Source of the DNA: Methylomonas koyamae
GTDB taxonomy: Bacteria > Pseudomonadota > Gammaproteobacteria > Methylococcales > Methylomonadaceae
Assembly: GCF_001644025.1 (NCBI RefSeq)
Contig: NZ_LUUK01000177.1
Span: forward strand, 101,172-165,171
Direction: 5' to 3'
Length of the DNA stretch: 64,000 nt
This document shows positions 7,172 to 16,200 of this stretch, one piece after another. The notes below the pieces were generated by a model. The model had not been told where the DNA came from, made no database searches, and was given only the letters and a program-made list of their open reading frames with translations. How positions within the stretch are numbered: the stretch's first letter is position 1; each line of letters begins with the position of its first letter. The position numbers and the translations under genes are program-made.

Positions 7172-9575
7172 GATTCAACTCCCGTGTTTTAGACTGGCGG
7201 CTGTCAATGAGTTGTTGAATGGCATCGCCCAGACTCAAACCTTGCCGGCGCAGTTGCTTCAAGGCGTTGACGTCTTCGGGTTTGGTCGAGAACAGAATCC
7301 GTTTAAAGGGATCAACGATCAGTCGGCCGATACCGGAACCCATCTCGGTGATGAAGAAGATTTCAGAATAGGCACCGGGCAAGGTATGTACGGTTTTTAG
7401 TAACTCGTAGCCGCCATCCGAAAGTGGCAATCGTCGATCCTGCTTCATGCCTTCAATGACTTCGGCTTTTTGACCGAGCAAATACATATTGGCTGAGTTC
7501 TCGACGATGGCTCGGCCTGCGGCGTTGCGGTACAAGTCGTTCACAGACTGGGTAATGGTCACGGCTGCCCCGCCGTATTTGCGAAACCGCCGATAGCCAT
7601 GTTCCATAAACTTGGCCACATCGCCTTCGGTGAGCAAATCCCAGGCTTCGTCGATAATGACGATCTTGGGACGGTTGCGCTCGCCCAGATACATTTCCTG
7701 CTGGATTTGGTAGATCAGTTGCAGCAATACGACTTGTTGCAGATGCTTGCGGCCCTTGAGCTCCTCTAGTTCCAGCACGGTAAAGTCATTGGTGAACTTG
7801 GCGTTGTTGTGGCCATTGAAGTAGCGACCGTATTCGCCTTGAGTGGTAAACGGAAACAACTGTTCGCCGACATCTTTTAAACGTTGATCGTTTTCAGCGC
7901 AGAGCTGCCGGGCAATGTCGTCGACGGACATGGCCTGAGCCTTTTCGGTCCAGAGTTGTTTTAATATCCGCTTCAGACCAGCCGTCTGGAAATCGGTTAG
8001 TTTCTCGGTCGGTGCCGCCATCTGGCTGACCAATCCGGCCAGCATGTCAGCTTCTTCCTCGAAGTTCTGCACGATTTCAAACGGGTTCATGCAGATGCCG
8101 GAGCCGTGGGTGAATTTAACGAAATCGCCTTCCAGCACCTCACAGAGGTTTTCATAGGAGCGACCGACATCGATCGCCCAGATTTGTGCGCCTTCGGTCA
8201 GGTAGCTGACGATGATTTCATTGGTCAGAAACGATTTGCCTTTACCCGATTCGGCAGCGATACACAGGTTGTAATTGCCAGTGGTATCAAACAGCGATAC
8301 GGCCATGTGTTCGCCGTTACGCGACACAAAATTCAACGTCGGCGTACCGGTGCCGGCCCAATCGCCGAATAGCGGTAACAACGGAATCGCATGGCGAGTG
8401 GCCAGGGTGCGGTAACGTTTTAGATCGGCGATCGCTGAACGCTCGGGCCCAAACGGCAAACAATTCAGGAAAAACGGCAGGCAGAAATACTTGTCTTCCA
8501 AGAGTTGAAAGCCAAGTTCCCGAAAATACACCCGCGCATTCGAAACGGCTGCGGCTTCTTCGGCTTCGTCGCAAAACAGCAGCACGCCGAAATAGGCTCG
8601 GATTGGCCGATCACCGTCGCGGTAGGCGTCGAACAACACGTCGAAATGGTGTTTACGCTGCACCAGGACTGGTAAAAAGCGTGCAATCGGCGTATTGACC
8701 TGGTTGGTGATGAATTGCCGCACACCTTCCTGGTGGGTACGGGTCGATTCAGCGTCCGGGTAATGCAGGGTCAAGCTGAGCAAGGTGTTTTGCCGAATGC
8801 CTCGGGTACCGGACAGAATGTCGCCCAGATAACTTTTGGCGCTGCCAAAGTAAAAATGATCGGGTGTGCGTTTGGCAGATAAAGTCTTGACGCGTTTAAT
8901 CCCGAGCCATAGACCTTTTTCATCGAGTTCGAGCGCGTTGTCGTAATCCAGCAATTGGTCGCGGATCAGTTGGGTCGGATCGCATTCGGGTACGACGCGG
9001 TCTTTCCAGCCGGCATCGAGCTGCCAGTTGAGCAGCGTGTTGAGGATGCGGACATACTGATCGGCTCCCAATATTTCCGGATACAAGCCTATGGTCGACA
9101 GCGATTGCTGGGTGGCCAATTGCAATTCGCTGGCTCGACGGATGTCGGCTTCACTCGGCCGGGGGGAGGCCATCGGTAGTTTGACCGTGACCAGAATGTG
9201 GCTGCGCCGCAATCGGGCGCCCGAAATCGCTTCCGGCGCTTTGTGGGTGCCGCGCCGAAGAAAATCGATACTGGCCTGAGTCATGGTTTTATAGGTCGGC
9301 TTTTGCTGCTTCAAGCGTCGGGTCTGCATTATGGCCAGCGATTCTTCGATGTCCGGCGAGGTCCACAGTGAAACTTGTAATAGCGTTTCGGGCGGCCAGT
9401 CCTGATTCAGCAACACATTGACCCGCGCGGAAACACTGGCATCGGCACCCGTCATCGGCCGGCATAGAAAGCCGAAGCCAATGCTGCTATCGGCCATCAA
9501 GAACAGATGATGGTCGTATTCATAAGCCAGTATCGGGAACAGCTGATCGGCACGGGGGCGTTGCGCGGTGGTCAT
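7161..9575 (-). CDS. traC: TraC, type IV secretion ATPase
   Basis: An 804-residue VirB4-class ATPase. A Walker A motif (AAESGKGKSFL) lies near residue 443 and a Walker B motif (KIVIIDEAWDLL) near residue 638, followed by RRFRKYGGAAVTITQS. TraC is a cytoplasmic, membrane-associated ATPase that powers pilus assembly. The chosen ATG (MTTAQRPRADQLFPILAYEY) overlaps the stop of the upstream RRXRR ORF by 4 bp (ATGA), which rules out the longer in-frame reading. The length is close to that of F TraC. Confidence 0.95.
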   Translation of the reverse strand: MTTAQRPRADQLFPILAYEYDHHLFLMADSSIGFGFLCRPMTGADASVSARVNVLLNQDWPPETLLQVSLWTSPDIEESLAIMQTRRLKQQKPTYKTMTQASIDFLRRGTHKAPEAISGARLRRSHILVTVKLPMASPRPSEADIRRASELQLATQQSLSTIGLYPEILGADQYVRILNTLLNWQLDAGWKDRVVPECDPTQLIRDQLLDYDNALELDEKGLWLGIKRVKTLSAKRTPDHFYFGSAKSYLGDILSGTRGIRQNTLLSLTLHYPDAESTRTHQEGVRQFITNQVNTPIARFLPVLVQRKHHFDVLFDAYRDGDRPIRAYFGVLLFCDEAEEAAAVSNARVYFRELGFQLLEDKYFCLPFFLNCLPFGPERSAIADLKRYRTLATRHAIPLLPLFGDWAGTGTPTLNFVSRNGEHMAVSLFDTTGNYNLCIAAESGKGKSFLTNEIIVSYLTEGAQIWAIDVGRSYENLCEVLEGDFVKFTHGSGICMNPFEIVQNFEEEADMLAGLVSQMAAPTEKLTDFQTAGLKRILKQLWTEKAQAMSVDDIARQLCAENDQRLKDVGEQLFPFTTQGEYGRYFNGHNNAKFTNDFTVLELEELKGRKHLQQVVLLQLIYQIQQEMYLGERNRPKIVIIDEAWDLLTEGDVAKFMEHGYRRFRKYGGAAVTITQSVNDLYRNAAGRAIVENSANMYLLGQKAEVIEGMKQDRRLPLSDGGYELLKTVHTLPGAYSEIFFITEMGSGIGRLIVDPFKRILFSTKPEDVNALKQLRRQGLSLGDAIQQLIDSRQSKTRELNHGR

Positions 9576-9829
9576 GGGGTGGTTTCCTCGGCATACAGTT
9601 GTTGCATGGCTTCGGTCTGATGCTCGGCATGCAGGCGAATCGTAAAGGGATGTCGGCAAACCCGAATCACGCGTTTTTTGCGTAACAACTCTCGCGCCCT
9701 GGCTGGATGGCAGGGGTTGAGCGGGTGGCCATTGGCGGCTTGAACCTGAACGGTTCTGCCGTCTTTGAGGCAGCGCGACGGGCGACGGTTGCCCATCGCA
9801 GTCTCGGTATCCGATAAGTCACCGGTCAT
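9572..9829 (-). CDS. stand-alone RRXRR/PLMP-type domain protein
   Basis: An 85-residue ORF between traA and traC that stops on the traC start (ATGA), so it is almost certainly translated with it. Its core, VQVQAANGHPLNPCHPARAR followed by ELLRKKRVIRVCRHPFTIRL, closely matches the RRXRR domain found at the N-terminus of IscB-like and other HNH nucleases (PLMP motif, then a basic ARxLL region and PFTIRL). No HNH, RuvC or arginine-rich bridge follows, so this is the isolated domain, not a nuclease. Function is unknown; an RNA- or DNA-binding role is inference. The place corresponds to the variable traA-traC interval of SXT-like elements. Confidence 0.72.
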   Translation of the reverse strand: MTGDLSDTETAMGNRRPSRCLKDGRTVQVQAANGHPLNPCHPARARELLRKKRVIRVCRHPFTIRLHAEHQTEAMQQLYAEETTP

Positions 9830-9840
9830 AATGGACAACC

Positions 9841-10140
9841 TTAAATCGTCGCGGTGACGATGTTGGTGATGATGGTCGGTGCCGCAAACAGGCCGACACC
9901 GCTGGCAATCCCGAGCACAAAACCCATGATGCTGCCGCGCACGACACCGGCGACCAGACCGACGATGACAAACACGATGGCAATGATGCGGCCGAGCAAG
10001 CCTTCGACCCAGCCAGTCAGCAAGGTCCAGACGTTGTTGAACTCGGTACCGCCGGCACCGGCCATGGCGTCGGATGCCATCAACATAAAAAATAACGATG
10101 CCAGGGCTACCAAGACCCCGGTTCGAGTGGACGATTTCAT
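9841..10140 (-). CDS. traA: TraA-type pilin precursor
   Basis: A 99-residue protein with a leader (MKSSTRTGVLVALASLFFMLMASDAMA) and two hydrophobic helices (IIAIVFVIVGLVAGVV and IMGFVLGIASGVGLFAAPTIITNIV) separated by a short basic loop. This is the helical-hairpin design of F-type pilins. A good Shine-Dalgarno (GAGGT) precedes the ATG. Cleavage after AMA would leave about 72 residues, the usual pilin size. It sits between traV and traC as in related elements. F pilin is further matured by acetylation or cyclisation in some systems; nothing here shows which applies. Confidence 0.85.
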   Translation of the reverse strand: MKSSTRTGVLVALASLFFMLMASDAMAGAGGTEFNNVWTLLTGWVEGLLGRIIAIVFVIVGLVAGVVRGSIMGFVLGIASGVGLFAAPTIITNIVTATI

Positions 10141-10271
10141 TCAAACGACCTCGATTGTTAAGAAAAGGACAGTTGCCCGTCCGGCCTCGGAAATGCAATT
10201 CCGGCGCTTGTTAAGCGGTTGCCCGCTGAATCTCGCAGATGGTGTGGCCTGCGGTGAAAAGGGATGATGGA

Positions 10272-10787
10272 TCAGGGCAATTGTTTGCCTAATCGGTTTG
10301 CCGGATTGTCATCTTCAGGGGTATCGACGGTCGGCCGCTTCTCTGACGGACGTTGCTCGATTTGTAAAGGAATCAACGACGAATTGGTTGTCGGTGCCGC
10401 CTTGCCGATCATCCAACGCCGGGGTTCCAGTTCGGTGTAGACGTAGTTGGACACCATCAAATCGCCCTCAGCATCTTCCCAAGGCGCGATCCAGATGCGC
10501 ATCACCTGGGATGGCGTCCGAATCGGCGTGGGATCTTCGATCTTGGGCACGAGTTGTTGTAACGGTGTTGCGAGTGCCGGTTTTGAGATTGGCTCTGATT
10601 TCTGGCTATTTTCCGGAGGGGCTTCCGGCAACGCCGTATTGGTCACCTGGTAGGCCTGCGTCGTCGACAGACAGCTGGGTTCGTCCGGCATGCCTTTACA
10701 GCCGTAGTCGGTGGTGGCGCAACCGGTGGTTAACACCATCAGCAACAGGCCGATGAAAATCAGGGAATTTGGGTGCATGGGTTTCAA
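10272..10787 (-). CDS. traV: TraV, outer-membrane lipoprotein of the type IV secretion core
   Basis: A 171-residue lipoprotein. The N-terminal stretch LIFIGLLLMVLTTGC carries a lipobox (LTTGC), and it is followed by the TraV signature YGCKGMPDEPSCLST with two further cysteines. In F-type systems TraV anchors the TraK-TraB scaffold to the outer membrane. The C-terminal part includes an IWIAPWEDAEGDLMVSNYVYTELEPRRWMIG stretch. The start overlaps the dsbC stop by 4 bp. A gap of 131 bp separates it from the pilin gene. Confidence 0.88.
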   Translation of the reverse strand: MKPMHPNSLIFIGLLLMVLTTGCATTDYGCKGMPDEPSCLSTTQAYQVTNTALPEAPPENSQKSEPISKPALATPLQQLVPKIEDPTPIRTPSQVMRIWIAPWEDAEGDLMVSNYVYTELEPRRWMIGKAAPTTNSSLIPLQIEQRPSEKRPTVDTPEDDNPANRLGKQLP

Positions 10788-11608
10788 GGCTGTTTCTCCG
10801 GTGCATTGGCGTTTTGGGTGTTTGTAGAGGGTGTCGTTGCCAGACTGGGCGACGGTTTCGGTTTATCGGCCAACCAATCGGCTAACACCTCGGGTGCGCC
10901 ACTGTGCGTGCGGCCGTCAGGAGCAATCAGAAATGGCACACCCTTCAAATCGAACAACTTGGCGGTGACCACGGCCTTTTGCAGTGGCTCTTTGTTGCAC
11001 TGAACCGGTGGTTCGGTCGGCAAGCCCGCGTAATCCTGTTTCAATAGTCGGTCGCGCACGGTGTCTTTGGCCTTGGTATCGCTGGATCCCAACTGACACG
11101 CCAGTTGCACGACGATGTTTTGCGATTCGGGACCGAGGATGGGGACCATCACCAGTTTGAAGGTGTATTGGTCTTCCAAGGCTTGCAGGTCTTTCATGAC
11201 CTTGCCGCAGTATGGGCAACGCGGATCGATGAATACCAGCACCTGGCCTTTGCCGTGACCAACCGTCACGGCGCCGAGATCGTCAGCCTTGAGTTTCATC
11301 CGAGATAGATCGATGCGGTTGGCGATTTTGTCGATATCCGCCAGTTCCTTGATCTCCTGCTGAGTCCAGATGTCCATCAATTTGCCGCCGTAGAAGGCAA
11401 AGCGGCCATTGCTGGAAATGAACACCGTCTGTTCGCCGGTTTTGACCATCTTCAGGCCCGAGATCGGCAAGTCCTGCATGCCGTCGATTTTGATCGACAG
11501 CAAGCCGGCGGCAATGTCCGAGACCGGCTGCTTTTGCGGATTGGCAGCCATGGCCATGGAGGCACTGAATAGCGTGGCTATCAATAAAGAAATTTGGCGT
11601 AGCGTCAT
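10784..11608 (-). CDS. dsbC: DsbC family thiol:disulfide isomerase
   Basis: A 274-residue periplasmic protein: a signal peptide (MTLRQISLLIATLFSASMAMAA), an N-terminal dimerisation domain of DsbC type, then a thioredoxin fold with the active site DPRCPYCGKV near residue 133 and the cis-proline region GVPFLIAPDGRT. DsbC isomerises wrong disulfides. The obvious clients are the cysteine-rich TraN and TraU of the same operon, plus TraV. The traB-dsbC-traV order is also found in IncA/C and SXT-type elements. A proline/asparagine-rich tail ends the protein. Confidence 0.92.
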   Translation of the reverse strand: MTLRQISLLIATLFSASMAMAANPQKQPVSDIAAGLLSIKIDGMQDLPISGLKMVKTGEQTVFISSNGRFAFYGGKLMDIWTQQEIKELADIDKIANRIDLSRMKLKADDLGAVTVGHGKGQVLVFIDPRCPYCGKVMKDLQALEDQYTFKLVMVPILGPESQNIVVQLACQLGSSDTKAKDTVRDRLLKQDYAGLPTEPPVQCNKEPLQKAVVTAKLFDLKGVPFLIAPDGRTHSGAPEVLADWLADKPKPSPSLATTPSTNTQNANAPEKQP

Positions 11609-11635
11609 AACGACCTTTGGAGTTGGGTTAAAGAA

Positions 11636-13015
11636 TCAGCTCGGCGACTTCAGCTTCAGTGCCGTGCCTTTTTGCACGATGAAGTTGACCTGGCGGGTGG
11701 CGTCGACTTCGATGACCGGGTAAATCTCTTCGGCCATGTCCATGTAAAAATGTGACAGGCGTTCCATGGCGTAACCGGCGCCTTTTAACGCACCGCCTTC
11801 CATCGACTGCGAGGAAAACGCGCTTTGAAACGGTGTAGTACCGGAAAGCGCCCCCAGACCGCCGGTCATCAATATTGGAATCTGATTGCGGCCGAAGGCA
11901 TCGGAAAAGCCGCGCAGGAAGCCCGCCATCATGGATTGGGCGAGTAGCGCGCCTTGTTTGGAAACGACGCGGCCACGTACACCGTTTTTACCGTCTTCGC
12001 CGGTGGCGTAGGCATTCATCGGGACTTCGATTACGCCACCGTCCTGGCGTACGCAGGAAAAGGTCTCGCCGCGAAAATAGGCGCGCTCGGCACTCAAATC
12101 TCCAAAGCCGGCGGCCAGCAGAAAGCACTCGCGCACATCGGCATGGAAACGGTTGGGCAAGATGGCTTCCTTCTTGATCCGGAACAGCACCGGCATGGGT
12201 TCTTTCTTGGCTTTGCGGCCGGTCGGGGCATCGAGACCATTCAACAACACACCGGTTAAAATGCTGCCGGCAGGGATGAAGACGTCGCTGTTGGCGTGGC
12301 CTTGCTGCGGCCGGGCGTGAGCGTTGGTCGGGGCTGCGTCTTTGTCTTTACCATTGGCGAGGTCGGTACCTTCCTGGATAACCCGAATCTGCATCGCCGC
12401 CGGCGCCTGGCTATTGGCTCGTGCTCCTGAGACGCCGGTATTGCTAGCAGTCGGTGCGGGAATAGCGGCTTGCTCGAACACGCGATTGAGATCGTCTTGC
12501 CCGTTGTCGAACGGCAACTTGCTCGGGCGGCGGTATGACGGTCTTCCCGGTGCCGTTGGCTCCACGGCAGGTTGATTGGCGTCGCCAGGGTTGCCAGCCA
12601 CTGCCGTTGTAGACGCTTTGTTCTTCAACGTCTCAACTTCACCGGTGACCGCTTGAAGCTTGGCTTCATAGGCTTCCCGCTCAGCGGTGGTCCATTGTTT
12701 GAAACGCGTTTCGTCGGATTGCTGTTCGCGCTTTTGTTGTTCCTCGATAGCCGCCAGACGGCGGGCTTGTTCCTCGTTCTTCTGCAGCAGGTCGCGCAAT
12801 TGCGCAGAAATGCCGTCGATACCGAGCGAGCGAGGATCGCTATCAGTCAGAATATGTTGGATGGTCGCTTGTTTACTCAGCGGCTTGCTGACTTCCGGAG
12901 TGACGGTGGCCAGCGCGATGATGACGGCCAACAGCACGGTACCTATGCCGCCGACAGCTAAATTACGTTTGGCGCTCGGGCTCAAGCGTGTCCACCAGGA
13001 CTCGACGTTGGCCAT
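11636..13015 (-). CDS. traB: TraB, VirB10-like scaffold protein
   Basis: A 459-residue protein with one inner-membrane helix (LAVGGIGTVLLAVIIALATV), a coiled-coil region (residues about 70-130, rich in E, Q, R), a proline-rich linker and a C-terminal VirB10/TrbI-like beta-barrel domain (FIPAGSILTGVLLNGLDAPTG, GRVVSKQGALLAQSMMAGFLRGFSDAF). TraB spans the periplasm and links the inner-membrane complex to TraK and TraV. The ATG shares one base with the TraK stop (TAATG). Confidence 0.92.
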   Translation of the reverse strand: MANVESWWTRLSPSAKRNLAVGGIGTVLLAVIIALATVTPEVSKPLSKQATIQHILTDSDPRSLGIDGISAQLRDLLQKNEEQARRLAAIEEQQKREQQSDETRFKQWTTAEREAYEAKLQAVTGEVETLKNKASTTAVAGNPGDANQPAVEPTAPGRPSYRRPSKLPFDNGQDDLNRVFEQAAIPAPTASNTGVSGARANSQAPAAMQIRVIQEGTDLANGKDKDAAPTNAHARPQQGHANSDVFIPAGSILTGVLLNGLDAPTGRKAKKEPMPVLFRIKKEAILPNRFHADVRECFLLAAGFGDLSAERAYFRGETFSCVRQDGGVIEVPMNAYATGEDGKNGVRGRVVSKQGALLAQSMMAGFLRGFSDAFGRNQIPILMTGGLGALSGTTPFQSAFSSQSMEGGALKGAGYAMERLSHFYMDMAEEIYPVIEVDATRQVNFIVQKGTALKLKSPS

Positions 13016-13992
13016 TACCGTTGTCCTCCATTTAATAATGAAGGACGCAAACTGACTGACGCCTCAGGTAATTGGCGGACCACGACATACAGTTCAGTGG
13101 CTTCCTGCGGTTTCAGCACCACGTTGGGCCAGACCGAGACGGCGAGTACGTCCTGTTGGGTGGTCGCGCAACTGCGTTCGTCGAACTCGAGCATGTCGCC
13201 GCCGGTATTTTTGGCTAGTCCCACCAGAATCAGCCTGTCCTGGCTTTCCAGAACTTGTCCGGTTTTAATCTGCACGCGGTCTTGCAGGCAGCGAATTTGC
13301 TCCTGGGACTTCGGTTCGCGTAGTGAATAACCGGCCGGGGTCTTTTGCAAACCCAAATCCCGAAACAGCGCTTTCAGTTGGTTGATGTAAGCTTGTTCCT
13401 GCTGGTTGGAGGAGCGACTCGCACTATCGGTGCGTTGCCATTGATTCAGCAACTGATAGCTGTCCTTATCCAAATCAAGATGGATTTCCCGTGCGGGGAT
13501 CCGTTTGGGGATCAGGGTGAGCGACAAGGCAATGTCCTGGTTATCACCTGGCGTGATGTATAACGTGACCGGCGTTTCGTCGGCCGTGGCGACATAGACT
13601 ATTTTGCCTTTGGTACTGGTGGTGGCTTGGCTGGTGGTCGTGACCACCGGATGTTCGAAGGGCGTGACCAGGCGATTCAAATGGCCGACTGCAATGGGCA
13701 TCAGTTCGTTGATGCCGGGTTTGACCGCGATGTGCTGGGGACCGATTGAAGTGGCTGATGCTGAGTTTGACGCCGCCGCTTGTTGTTTGGCGGCTTTCAA
13801 AACACTGGCATCAACCGGTGGTAACTCGATGCCAAAATCGGGCTGCGACGAGACAGCCGGCTGTGATGGGGATGAGGACGACTCTTCGGCTACGGTGGTG
13901 ACCGGTGGTAATACGGTTACCGGCAAATCATCGCCGGCCCAAGCGCCGTTGGCGAGCGAAAGTAATAACCAAGGGTGCAACAATCGTTTCAT
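13015..13992 (-). CDS. traK: TraK, VirB9/secretin-like core protein
   Basis: A 325-residue exported protein (signal MKRLLHPWLLLSLANGAWA) with a Ser/Pro-rich spacer and a C-terminal beta-rich TraK domain (KIVYVATADETPVTLYI, LTLIPKRIPAREI, VVLKPQEATELYVV). TraK forms the outer-membrane-proximal ring with TraV and TraB. It overlaps traE by 4 bp and touches traB. Family assignment rests on sequence pattern plus position. Confidence 0.88.
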   Translation of the reverse strand: MKRLLHPWLLLSLANGAWAGDDLPVTVLPPVTTVAEESSSSPSQPAVSSQPDFGIELPPVDASVLKAAKQQAAASNSASATSIGPQHIAVKPGINELMPIAVGHLNRLVTPFEHPVVTTTSQATTSTKGKIVYVATADETPVTLYITPGDNQDIALSLTLIPKRIPAREIHLDLDKDSYQLLNQWQRTDSASRSSNQQEQAYINQLKALFRDLGLQKTPAGYSLREPKSQEQIRCLQDRVQIKTGQVLESQDRLILVGLAKNTGGDMLEFDERSCATTQQDVLAVSVWPNVVLKPQEATELYVVVRQLPEASVSLRPSLLNGGQR

Positions 13993-14600
13993 GGTTGAGC
14001 CTCATGCGGTTGGCCTTGGCGGGCTTTCAAGCGGGCCAGGGTTCTGGGAGAGTCCGGATACACGTCGATGTATTCCAGCCGTGGCCGATAGTTTTTGATG
14101 GCGAAAATGAATTCGTAGGTACGGGGTTTGATGTCGGGTTTGGAACTGGGGCCTTGGCTTTTCAATTCGCCGCTGACGAAGACTTTGTTAGTCTCGGCTT
14201 CGTAATCGACATGACGCGGGGTGAAACTGATCGCGACCCGGTCCATTTTGATGGCCTTGATTTGATCGCTCATGGCATCCAAGACACTGCGGTAAATATC
14301 CGGCGCCAACAACGGTTCAACCGCGGTTTTCAGAAAGTCGGCATTGGCCGGCGTGGTGTTGCCGAGGAGTTCAGCCAGGAATAAGCCCCAAGACTCTTTG
14401 AACTCGCTGGAAGCTTGGCTGCGCGTGACTTCGACTTCCTGCGTCAAGCTCGGTGGCACCAGAATGATGCTGCGTTCGGTGCGCCAGGCAGCCAGCGAGG
14501 TGATTACGCAAACGACCAGCAATCCAATAATGATGACGCGGCTAAACCGGTTCTCGGTCTCGTGCCCATCCCAGGTTTGCAGAAAATCCGACCATCTCAT
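13989..14600 (-). CDS. traE: TraE, inner-membrane transfer protein
   Basis: A 203-residue VirB5/VirB8-class F-type protein with one N-terminal transmembrane helix (VIIIGLLVVCVITSLAAW) and a periplasmic domain containing VPPSLTQEVEVTRSQASSEFKESWG, the conserved TraE block. It is required for pilus assembly. It overlaps both neighbours, traL and traK, by 4 bp. Confidence 0.9.
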   Translation of the reverse strand: MRWSDFLQTWDGHETENRFSRVIIIGLLVVCVITSLAAWRTERSIILVPPSLTQEVEVTRSQASSEFKESWGLFLAELLGNTTPANADFLKTAVEPLLAPDIYRSVLDAMSDQIKAIKMDRVAISFTPRHVDYEAETNKVFVSGELKSQGPSSKPDIKPRTYEFIFAIKNYRPRLEYIDVYPDSPRTLARLKARQGQPHEAQP

Positions 14601-14878
14601 GGCAGAAACCGGCGGATGTAGGGATTGGGAATGGTCTGTGCGCGACTGGGCAACAGGCCCAGCCAGTACAGCGCATGCAAGGTGTAGCCATCAGGCCGGT
14701 TGTCGCGAAAACGTCGGTAAAACTTGACCGCGATGAAGCCAAGCGCCAAACCGGGAATGAACTGATCGATCAACATACCGGTGAGCATGCTGACCATGAA
14801 AGGCACGATCTCGTCCGCGCTCCACAGCAAAATGTGGATCGGATCGTCGATCGATTGGGGAATGGCAACGGGTTCCAT
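14597..14878 (-). CDS. traL: TraL, inner-membrane transfer protein
   Basis: A 93-residue protein typical of TraL: an IPQSIDDPIHILLWSADEIVPF start, one or two membrane helices (MVSMLTGMLIDQFIPGLALGFIAVKFY) and a YTLHALYWLGLLP segment. It is the first gene of the minus-strand assembly operon. The 196 bp upstream (to 15074) separate it from unrelated cargo and must hold the operon promoter unless transcription enters from further upstream. Confidence 0.9.
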   Translation of the reverse strand: MEPVAIPQSIDDPIHILLWSADEIVPFMVSMLTGMLIDQFIPGLALGFIAVKFYRRFRDNRPDGYTLHALYWLGLLPSRAQTIPNPYIRRFLP

Positions 14879-15074
14879 AATGACCTCCAGTTGGGATGGT
14901 CATTATTGTGAAGGGGAATTTGAGAAGGGCTTTTGCAGCTGACGACGAATTTGCGCTCAGCTTTAAAAATTGACGGCCGGTTGAGAGTTCTAAACTTTAT
15001 CGCCCCTCAGTTTGATCGCGGATGCAGAACTCTAGGAGGCTAAACTTGCTTCAACCGCACCGTCAATCGGCCAT

Positions 15075-15548
15075 TTACAACCTCAGATCGCTCAAACTGG
15101 CATGATCGTCGGGACGGCGGCCCAACTGCCAGTGGAACAAGCGCTGTTCTGCCTTGATCGGCAAATCGTTGATGCTGGCAAAACGGCGCTGCATGAAGCC
15201 TTGCGGGTTGAATTCCCAGTTCTCGTTGCCGTAACTGCGGAACCACTGGCCGGAATCGTCGTGCCATTCGTAGGCAAAGCGCACGGCGATGCGGTTGTCG
15301 GTAAACGCCCATAATTCCTTGATCAAACGGTAATCCAGTTCCCTGGCCCATTTGCGTTGCAAAAATTCGCGGACTTGTTCGCGGCCCTGCGGAAATTCGG
15401 CGCGATTGCGCCAAAGGGTGTCTTCGGTATAGACCAGGGCGACGCGGTCCGGGTCGCGCGAGTTCCAGGCGTCTTCGGCAATGCGGACTTTTTGCGCGGC
15501 GGTTTCGGCGGTGAAGGGTGGGACGGGGGCTTTGATTTCTTGGGTCAT
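15075..15548 (-). CDS. nuclear transport factor 2 family protein (DUF1348 type)
   Basis: A 157-residue SnoaL/NTF2-like alpha+beta barrel protein. The recognisable block is [44 protein letters not shown], then [34 protein letters not shown], which is the DUF1348 pattern. The ATG at 15548 gives the normal length; the longer reading upstream only crosses the neighbouring GST gene. Substrate unknown. It is the last gene of a small detoxification-like set (GST, flavin reductase fusion, AhpD-like) under a divergent LysR regulator. Confidence 0.85.
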   Translation of the reverse strand: MTQEIKAPVPPFTAETAAQKVRIAEDAWNSRDPDRVALVYTEDTLWRNRAEFPQGREQVREFLQRKWARELDYRLIKELWAFTDNRIAVRFAYEWHDDSGQWFRSYGNENWEFNPQGFMQRRFASINDLPIKAEQRLFHWQLGRRPDDHASLSDLRL

Positions 15549-15579
15549 GATGTTTCTCCGTGATGAAAGGGTGATTGAT

Positions 15580-16185
15580 TTAAGCTTGCCACATGCCCGG
15601 CATAGCAACATAACCAGGCAATGCGCGAATGCGTTGGAACCAGGCGATGATGTTGGGGAAGGCACCGATGTCCAAACTGCCTTCCGGCGCCAGCGCCAAA
15701 TAGGGGTATACAGCAATATCGGCGATGGAAACTGAGTCACCGACCAGCCAGTCTTGATTTTGCAGATGGCGGTCGATAATGCCCAGCACTTTGTCGGTGG
15801 TTTGCCCGGCCGCTACCGTATCGATAGGACTACCGAATTTGTGGTGTACCCGCAGTTTGGCAGGACCGTGGAAGATTTCATTGGCGGCGGTCGATAGCCA
15901 GGCGGCGATTTGTGCGAGCTGATAGGCATCGTCCGGCCACCATTTTTCGCAACCATAGCGTTTGGCCAGATGCACCAAAATGGCCTGGCTGTCGCGAATG
16001 ATCAGGCCGTCGTCATCCAGCACCGGCACCTGGGCGAACGGGTTACGTTGTAAATAGTCCGGGCTGCGCTGCTCGCCGCAGCGCAAATCCACGGCTTGGG
16101 TTTGGTAGGGCAACCCCAGCAAGCTTAACAATAAGCGGACTTTATGGCAGTTGCCGGATAGAGACATGTCGTACAGGGTGATCAT
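15580..16185 (-). CDS. glutathione S-transferase family protein
   Basis: A 201-residue two-domain GST. The N-terminal thioredoxin fold shows [20 protein letters not shown], the cis-proline VPVLDDDG and the glutathione gamma-glutamyl motif [10 protein letters not shown]. The C-terminal helical domain has the [13 protein letters not shown] capping box. It would conjugate or reduce electrophiles with glutathione; the substrate is not deducible. It lies 16 bp after the reductase fusion gene and 31 bp before the NTF2-like gene, probably in one transcript. Confidence 0.9.
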   Translation of the reverse strand: MITLYDMSLSGNCHKVRLLLSLLGLPYQTQAVDLRCGEQRSPDYLQRNPFAQVPVLDDDGLIIRDSQAILVHLAKRYGCEKWWPDDAYQLAQIAAWLSTAANEIFHGPAKLRVHHKFGSPIDTVAAGQTTDKVLGIIDRHLQNQDWLVGDSVSIADIAVYPYLALAPEGSLDIGAFPNIIAWFQRIRALPGYVAMPGMWQA

Positions 16186-16200
16186 GCTGGACTCCTTCGG

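Noticed and set aside
14984..15033. AGAGTTCT and AGAACTCT inverted 8-mers between traL and the NTF2-like gene, considered as a possible insertion boundary
   Set aside because: Only 8 bp, no matching copy at the other cargo edge near 59.7-60.0 kb, so no support for an attachment or target-site duplication.
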